NCBI RefSeq assembly: GCF_016801865.2
Contig: NC_068938.1
Span: 22,130,873-22,194,872, forward strand
Length of the DNA: 64,000 bases
Reading direction: 5' to 3'
From: Culex pipiens pallens
Lineage: Eukaryota > Arthropoda > Insecta > Diptera > Culicidae
Position numbers and translations under genes: made by a program. The notes beneath the pieces are model-generated. The model was given only the letters and a program-made list of their open reading frames with translations. It was not told where the DNA came from and did no database searches. Positions within the stretch are counted from its first letter, which is position 1; each line of letters opens with the position of its first letter. Below are positions 57,001 to 64,000 of this stretch, one piece after another.

Positions 57001-57928
57001 GTTTCTCCGACGGTACGCATTTTGGTTGGCACTCGAATTTCAACTCCTCATTGCAGGATTCCAACTTGAGTCCGGTGCGGCGGCCGGCGGATTCAGCTGG
57101 AATCATCAAGAGCAAGAGTGGGCACGCTATCGGGCATCACCACTGGGCCAGCGAGGACAAGTGCGAAAGTTCCTTCTACGAGAAGCCGGACTGCAACGGG
57201 AAGACGACGCTCGAGGGTGGTGTACCGAAGCAGACGTTGAGCCAGCCGAAGACGTTGCTGTACGACAGTACGGTGGGATTCCTAGGGTCGGAAAACGGAG
57301 CCGGATCGAGGAAGAGCTCTAACTCGGACTCGTTCGAAGGGATCGATAACGAGATGTAAGGGGTCTTTGGAGAGATTTGAGCTTATGTGAGATCTAAAAA
57401 CCTTTCGAACTTATAGCCGCTGTCCGTTCTGTGATTGGATCTGCCACGGAGATCCGGCGCAACTCGATAAGCATTACTGGAAGGCGTGTCCAGTGCTGAC
57501 AAAGTGTCCTCAGTGCAGCCAGATACTGGAGGTTGCGGCTCTGTCACCACATTTGATAAGTATGTTACGTGTTTGAGCTGGAATCACCAGTACTGAAGAA
57601 TGTATTCTTTCAGATGAATGTGAGGCAAAGGCGAGCTATGTTAGTTGTGAACGTTGCACTGAATCTGTACACAAAGATCTGTACGAATACCATATGATGG
57701 AAGATTTTTGTAGGGGTAAGTCATGTTGTTCCGGTGGTCAACTGTCAAAGTTAACCACACGAACTACCCCGGTAAAAAATAATATATTTTCCAGAACTAA
57801 CAACCGGAGCCGCTCGGTGTCCGCTGTGCCACGACGATGTGCTGCTTCCGCTGGACGGTGGCTGGAAGCGCCACCTGCTAAGTCGCTCGGGTTGCCTTGG
57901 GAATTCCCGCAGACGGGCCAAAGTCTAA
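54087..57928 (+). CDS. CEP104: Centrosomal protein of 104 kDa homologue
   Basis: Ten exons, all GT-AG and in phase: 54087-54126, 54199-54366, 54640-55089, 55148-55811, 55869-56231, 56289-56772, 56826-57355, 57417-57559, 57614-57715 and 57795-57928; 1,025 residues (human about 925). Residues 1-150 match the CEP104 N-terminal beta-sandwich (KIPFKVVFASDEDSDYPASE, SPTVHGWRS, IYRIQVLAHQHYIPERIELW, NQVALLAINILGEELTPEEL). Then come a helical stretch around 225-290, a Gln/Pro/Ser/Thr-rich linker, a TOG tubulin-binding domain about 440-725 (ALPILIFGMELVELIYSRQY, GVRDAVFSVFSQATESVRSL), a Ser-rich linker, and a C-terminal zinc-finger array about 900-1010 (RCPFCDWICHGD, CPQC, CERC, ARCPLCHDDVLLPLDGGWKR). 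CEP104 acts at centriole and ciliary tips with CP110 and EB1 (family knowledge). Paired AATAAA signals at 58591 and 58644 fit the 3' end. Confidence 0.95.
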
Positions 57929-58650
57929 TCAACTATCTCTTTCAGCAAACAAGGGTGATGGCCACCTAACGACTATTTTACGTAGTGCAGAAACAAAAAC
58001 AACAGTCGCGCTTTCTAGCAAGTTTTAAAACTTTCGATAACACCACTCATACACACTCAATCTCACAGGGCAGCAAACAATGGCAGCAGCTAGGCTTTAT
58101 AAACTGTACGCATTTTAATGCTAAAACGAATGTGCTAAGCGAAAGCAGTAGGTAGAAGTTTCGAAATTAATCAAAAATGAGCAAACACAACAGCACCAAA
58201 ACTAACACGAGCACGATTACGATTTTAAAATAGTTACTGTGACTGGTTAGTGCAAGCATGTTTGGAGACAGTCACAGTTTTTTTCAGAAAATTTTCAAAA
58301 ATACAATTTTTGACTAATCAAGCAAAACATAATAATAGAACCAACAACTGTTAGTGCAATGAATAACTTTATCGAGTTTAACAACAAGAAAAAACGGAAC
58401 TTACATTTACAAGACGACGACGACAAATGATGGTATATTTGAAGACAATTCAGTGTAGGGATTTTTGTTACGTAGATTTTTTAAATACGGCAGTATTGAA
58501 ATAGATTTTTTTCCTGAGTAGACTAGAAATTTTGCCTCCTTAAACGAAATGATAACTTAAACAAAATTAAAACAAGTAAAAAAACTCGTAAATAAACAGT
58601 CCATGAAACCATGAAAGTATTTCCCGTCCTCAATAAGTCAAGAATAAATA
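57929..58650 (+). other. CEP104 3' UTR and poly(A) signals
   Basis: AATAAA hexamers at 58591-58596 and 58644-58649, 660-720 bp beyond the stop codon, with unique-looking A-rich sequence between. No other gene. Confidence 0.6.
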
Positions 58651-59008
58651 GTCACCTCTTTTCAATTCAAACACTGTGTTTTATTTATTTATAGAGAAAG
58701 AAACATTGACTTAAGCAATGTTTCGCAAAAATAATTTATTATATTTGTTTCCATTAATTCCGTGAGTCCAACACAATGACATTTTTCACAACAGAGACCA
58801 TAAAAAAGTGTCATGAATTGTTTGGGAAATTCGTAGTCTCAATTTTTAATTTTGAGAAAAATACATCAAATATGATAATATTTAAAAAATGTTTTCTTAC
58901 GACACTTCATATAATCAATAGCCAGTGCATTCTACTTAGAGATTTGTTTTTCAGTTTGATTGTTAGTTGAAATTTTGTTATTTTTCAAAAATAGTGCATG
59001 GACCTTGT

Positions 59009-59103
59009 GTGGAATCCCGAGGCAGACGCAAAAATTCTAAGTGTTAATAGAGGTATTCGGTGCCCTCTCCCCGTGCCATACCTTCACACTTACGAGACCC
59101 GGG
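59009..59103 (+). mobile_element. 5'-truncated SINE, same family as 5128-5286
   Basis: From GGAATCCCGAGGCAGACG the body is nearly identical to the antisense SINE at 5128-5286 (CAAAAATTCTAAGTGTTAAT, TTCGGTGCCCTCTCCCCG). The A-box half of the tRNA-like head is missing and the B box is only partly kept. Confidence 0.65.
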
Positions 59104-59199
59104 AAGCATTATTCAATTTTAGATATTTGGGCACACATAAAATTTTAGATATTTTAGCTAGTTTTGTATTTTTGTAAATGTAACATTATTTTTTCATTA

Positions 59200-59280
59200 G
59201 GGACCATCCATAAACCACGTGGAGACTTTAGGGGGGGGGGGATTCCCAAAAAAGTGTCCACGTGGTTTATGGATGGTCCC
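59200..59280. mobile_element. 81-bp Harbinger-like mini-element, TTA TSD
   Basis: GGGACCATCCATAAACCACG and its complement CGTGGTTTATGGATGGTCCC form the ends, with a G10 run near the centre. TTA lies on both sides (59197-59199 and 59281-59283). A GGG start with a TTA duplication suits PIF/Harbinger. It consists of almost nothing but its two ends. Confidence 0.85.
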
Positions 59281-60229
59281 TTACCAAATTTTATTAAAAA
59301 ATTGACAACTTCTTTAATTTGAACTAAATAAAAGATTTTTAGCATAATATCATTATCATTTTAAATTGTACGCTTATTCCGCTAAACACTACTATTATAA
59401 TATTACTCTAAAAATTGATTCACAAAGACTCCACTTTTTTGCCGAAGCCATTGAAAAAGTAAATTTTGATAAACGTTTTTGTTTTTTGATTTGGGTCAAG
59501 GTTGAGAGCAAATAAAAAAAATAAAACTGTTTATTTGAAATCAATTTTGAACCATGAAAAATAAACCGAAAGTTTAAACACCAAATTTCAGAAAAATCCC
59601 AGATAATCTATAATAAACAGAATTGAAATACACCTTATTCCAAAAGGATTTTTTAAAATAAAAAATAAAAACAAAAATGTCTATTTAAATCAAAATGATG
59701 CAATAGATCACTGGAATTCTTCAATTTGTTGGAAAATATAAATCGATAAAAAACTGATTTCTTTTTATTAATTATTTGCTTTCTCATGAGTAGCTTCTTT
59801 GCAATGCATGAGTTTTCAAATCATTATCTTTTCACATATTTTTTAAATTATTTTTTAAGAGTGAAATAAAATACTGAATCATTAATTCGAACATTGTTAC
59901 ACTCTAAAAAATAACCCTGCAAAGTTAGAAAAAACGCGAAATTTTAAAATAAAATTTTTTGTTCTTAATGAAAAAATGATCCTTCTGGGTCAATGTAGAT
60001 TCGAAAAGTACATTAAATTTCCTTTAAAATGATATAATACAAAAAAAAATACATTCGAGTAACGGAAAATGAGAGTTTTTTTTTAAACCTTTTTAGTGCT
60101 TTTTCGATGAAAAATACGTTTTTTTCGGAATTCTGAGTACGCCATCAAATTGGGCGTCTTATTTTACATAAAAGTCTCTTTGACACAAATTTTCTATCTC
60201 ATCACCGTTTCAGGCTGCAAATGATTGAA

Positions 60230-60560
60230 AAACTATTTTTTCGCATGTTAAAAATGAAAAGGGGTCGTACCACCACTGCTTACATTTTTTGCAATTCCGA
60301 AAAAACGCTTTTCGTATGGAATTTTGTGTCAAACATCCACGTGTTGAGCCAATTCACCGTTCAAACCAAAAAATATCGAAAAACATTACTTTTCCATACT
60401 AGTGCTAAAAAGCTCAACTTTTCAGCACCCATTTCAGTGCTGAAAAGTATAACTTTTCAGCACTAATTTTGAAAGGTATTAATTTTCCATTCTGTTATTT
60501 TTGGTAGAGAAAAGTAGGCCATTTTTGTCGTTCGAGAATGGCAGGAAAGTTAAGTAGTTT
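60230..60560. repeat. Dispersed repeat with TTTTCAGCACT phrases, copy 2
   Basis: Shares CAACTTTTCAGCAC, AGTGCTGAAAAGT, GTAGGCCATTTTTGTCGTTC and GGAAAGTTAAGTAGTTTCA with 40340-40690 in inverse orientation. Confidence 0.55.
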
Positions 60561-61559
60561 CAGGAAGGGATCGCAAAAATATGTTTTCTCTAAATCAAAG
60601 ATATCTATTAGCATTTTGTTAATATAAGTAAGCACTCAAATTAGAAAATTTAGTTATTTTTTTTCTTAAAGTTAGTTATTTTTCTTGGTTGCTCAGTCTT
60701 GACTCTGGCCAGAACCAATACACAAACAATTCAAATAAAAAAAAATAAATTAAATCAAAACTCAAGATATGATAGAATGAAAATCCATCTAATCCTCGAT
60801 CTAATCAATCTATAACTCAACCACAATAAACTGCTATTTCAAACATGAATAAAACCAACACGACCACGGCTTCATTCATAACGCACCTCTAGCCCATCCA
60901 ACAACCATGAATCAAAAAGTGCAAAACCCACACAATCACGTCCCATTCAAGATGGCAGCATGCATGCGAGAGGCAAAAGCAAAAATCTGTAAACAACAAA
61001 AGTGACAGACCTTTCCGCCCGCTGCTGGATGGGTTGTGTGTTGGTGGTGGCTTTGGTGTTGATGTTGGTGTAGGCCATCAGCCAAAAAGTTCGCCCGACG
61101 AGGGGGGTTGTTTGGTTGCGTGTAGAGCGCGAGAGAGGGAGAGAGAGTGGATAAGTATTGCGCTGTGCTTTTAAAATTTCAGGATTTTTTTTAAAGTTTT
61201 TTTTTAGATTAAAAAAATATGTAAAAAATAAAACATTAATTATTAATTCGTTTTTTTTAAACACAATTGTGAGAAAAATAATAATAAAAAAATTATTTAT
61301 TTTGCGCCCAAATTTTTTTCTTAAATTTTGAGTCTTAATTTTTTTTAAAATACTCATCTTTAAAAAAGTGTCGACTCTGCAACCCACAATACCCGCGCGT
61401 TTGTCCGTCCACACGGTGGTCGATCCGTCTCTCCTTGTCCGTGTGTATACACGCTCTTGATGTGCTTGATTGGTGTCGTGTGTGTGTTTCTGTCGCGGGG
61501 TGTCGTGAAAATCGATTCTCGGCTGTGAATCTCGGCTCGGAGTGCGCGGTTCTCTCTGC

Positions 61560-61741
61560 TTTACGGTGGTGATTCGTAGTGCCATTTTTTAGTGAAAACC
61601 CGTGCCAACCGGCACCGGAAGTGTGTGTTGACGTTCGGGAAGTGATCGGTGTGCGGTTCCGGGTGGTTTAGTGGCCGCGGCCCATGTCTAACAGTGGTCC
61701 AGGAAGGTGAAATCTTTATCGGACTCCGAATCTCGACTCAG
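61560..61741 (+). promoter_or_regulatory. Probable non-coding first exon and promoter of a gene to the right
   Basis: From about 61370 the DNA turns less AT-rich with CpGs and no repeats. A leader-like stretch with stops in all frames ends TCGACTCAG at 61741 followed by GTAAGG, a consensus donor. Upstream are GAGAGAG runs at 61129-61147. The transcription start cannot be fixed; 61560 is a nominal limit. The first coding exon would lie outside the window. Confidence 0.5.
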
Positions 61742-64000
61742 GTAAGGAGAGGATTCTTTTTTTTTTGTTCACGGTTTCTCCTTGAGGCCAGCACACATTG
61801 CACGCACACATCCAAGCAGGCGCGCTTTGTACATGTTTTACACTACGCGCTAGAAGTGCTCTATGGGAAATGTCATCTCTGCTTGGAACGCGATTCTTGG
61901 CGAAATGCGCGCGGGTTTTGATTTGACCTGATGGACCAATCCCTACAAATCCGTGCTCCCGGCACTTCTCCGGTCAAATCCGTCCCAAAGTGCCCCTTCG
62001 GAAGCCATCCAGAGGCTTGCATTTTTTGTTTTGTTATGTAAACAACCGAGATTCCAACTGGTTTTTGTGCCCCTTCTTCTTCTTGCTCTCTCTGTTCCTT
62101 CTCCACGTTCTTGTGCGCTCTCTTCATGCAATGTGCACACACACACATTGTAGTAGTTGCTTGCTGGCTGGGCCTGGACTCGAGACCAGTATCTCGGCTA
62201 CGTGTTGTTTTGCTTGGCGTGCCCCCTCAGACCTCGGGGCCACCGCTGCCACCCCGCGTAGACTCACCCACTGCTTTTCTTTAGTAAAGGTAGCAGCGTT
62301 CGCGTGCTCAAGGAGCTTCTTGGATATGCGCGGATGGGTTGGCCAGCGTTAATTTAAATTTGTTAAACCTATTGTTAAATATTCATTTTATGTTTCTGTT
62401 ACAAAACTATTTTTTTTAACCCATTGATGTTCAAACTAAAATTGAATTTTAGGATGCTACAAATATTATTTAAAGTGTTTTTCTCCCCCCCTTTAATGTT
62501 GGCCTGAAAAATCAGGGGGCAAAAACAACTTTTTCAAAACACTTCAATATTTCAATAAAAATTTAAGTGCAATACGTTGAAATCAATTTAAAATGCATTC
62601 CCCTGCGTTAAGAATCATTTTTAGCATGTTTGGGTTGATTTAAAAATCTCTTGTATTTTGGAAAATTTTCGATGTTTTGCGATTAGCAAAAAGTTTTTTT
62701 TCGCTAACATTTTTGTATTCGTAAAATTTTTCTTTTTTTTTGAAAACTAATAATTGCAAACCATTTCAACCAGTGTAAAATGCATTTTAAAACACTTTTT
62801 CCGTGCAAATGTAGGCTTGTTATTTCAATATTTATATTTTTTTCTAAAATTTCTAATTTATTTTTATATGGAAAGAGACAATTTCACACAAGTTCATTTG
62901 TTTAACATTGAAAACAAAGGTAAGAAAATATATGAAAAACAAATGTCTCGATGCTAACCAGTGTTTTTTTAAAGCTGGCATAAATACAATGGCATACAAA
63001 TCAAATCGTGATATTTGAAAAAGGATTGCTGAATCTTTGTAAAACTGACAACAGAAATGTTATTGAATTTTCAGCACAAAATTTTTTTTGCTGAAAATTA
63101 AGTTTTTTTGACATCCGTTTTACTGAAATTTCGGTCAATAATCTATTAACAAATTAAAAATATTTTTTTATATTTCAATAAACTGAGAATTCAGTAGAAT
63201 CTTGATTGCTAAATCGTTTACTGAAAGCGAAAAAAACTTAAAATGTGTCTAGAAAAAACGCTATATAAATATAAATAATAAATTGAAAACGGTTATAAAA
63301 AATGTGTAGAGTTTTCGATTGCAATTCGAAAATCATTGCCATCCCGGTTTACGGTAAAACGATATTGTAATGGTTGAATCTCAATGAAAATGAAAACTTA
63401 CGTTTAGAGAATCACATTGTAATTTAAGCAAAAGGTTAAATTTGGTGTAGTTTTGCTAAAAATCGGTCAAAAGAATGCACCCATATTTTTTTTCTTAGTT
63501 CACAAAAAATGCAAAAAAGCATCAGAAAATGCATAAAAAATAATTATGAAATAAGAACAAAGTAACTAGGAAAAAAACATTAAAGAGAAGATCACAAATT
63601 TGTAAATCATTTTTTAAATTTAATTTAATTTCTCGTAAATTTTTTTAAAAATCTTTTGCCAAAATTTTGAAAAGGAAAGAGCGGGAGTCAATTTTTTGTT
63701 GTAATGGGTTACGAAGAACATAAAGACAATGATTTTATTATGTTTAAAGTAGAATAAAAGTAAAAAATAAATAAAAATAAATGATTCAACCTTTTTAAAA
63801 TATTTACATTTATTAGTTATCCTACACATTTATGTTTAGTATTCTACTTGGGACTCTTTTGTAGAATGCTACAAGGCAAGATCGTTATGCTAAGTACATA
63901 TTACTGTAATTTATTCAATTATCGCGATTGCAGAAGATAACTGAAGCATGTTTCTAAAAAATAAAATAAAACCTTGTTTTGTGGTCTAATCTGCAATGAT
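61742..64000. other. Putative first intron of the right-hand gene
   Basis: Less AT-rich, unique-looking sequence to about 62350, then AT-rich DNA. Bases 63040-63240 contain TTTTACTGAAATTTC-like phrases related to 30020-30215. Short reading frames overlap on both strands without conserved features. No exon is recognisable. Confidence 0.45.

Noticed and set aside
60947..61585. 212-codon minus-strand frame
   Set aside because: It lacks homology, mixes repeat-rich and promoter-like sequence, and opposes the probable 5' exon on the plus strand.

Overview
This is a 64-kb piece of a eukaryotic, AT-rich, repeat-laden insect genome. Short GT-AG introns, four recognisable metazoan genes, abundant MITEs, foldback elements, tRNA-derived SINEs and a LINE remnant fit a mosquito (Culicidae); Culex is my best guess from repeat style, but no sequence here proves the species.

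Gene layout from left to right. (1) Pez, the FERM-domain protein tyrosine phosphatase (PTPN14/21 type), lies on the minus strand: its first coding exon is at 23900-23984, a 19.5-kb repeat-filled intron follows, and a 2.8-kb exon sits at 1574-4407. The catalytic PTP exon(s) must lie left of the window. (2) The complex I subunit NDUFB9 is on the minus strand, exons 37843-37934, 37605-37747 and 27932-28128, again split by a 9.5-kb repeat-filled intron. (3) DPM1, dolichol-phosphate mannosyltransferase, is on the plus strand at 38277-39061, divergent from NDUFB9 with 342 bp between start codons. (4) Two small convergent genes at 44662-45168 (+) and 45808-46287 (-) encode linker-histone-like basic proteins that may be paralogues. 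(5) A four-transmembrane protein of unknown function lies at 52284-53006 (+). (6) The CEP104 homologue has ten exons at 54087-57928 (+). (7) A probable non-coding first exon of a gene running off the right edge ends at a splice donor at 61741/61742.

Most of the rest is mobile DNA. Several insertions can be delimited to the base by target-site duplications (TSDs): a 798-bp composite tRNA-headed retroposon (16160-16957, 24-bp TSD), hAT-type MITEs (19986-20240 and 34482-35475, 8-bp TSDs), a 1,035-bp poly(A)-tailed retrocopy (35621-36655, 24-bp TSD), a 1,333-bp insertion with a 21-bp TSD (30413-31745), Harbinger-like elements with TTA TSDs (41846-42545, 59200-59280), and pogo-like MITEs with TA TSDs. 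A 1.8-kb inverted repeat (6694-8498) could fold into a hairpin RNA within the Pez intron.

The most unusual locus is 47359-49054: a 1,696-bp element with terminal inverted repeats that carries a spliced, decaying C2H2 zinc-finger gene, itself interrupted by a 169-bp MITE. Its boundaries are confirmed by an empty copy of the same target sequence in inverted orientation 1.4 kb away (50360-50880). This looks like a Pack-type DNA transposon that captured a host multi-exon gene fragment.
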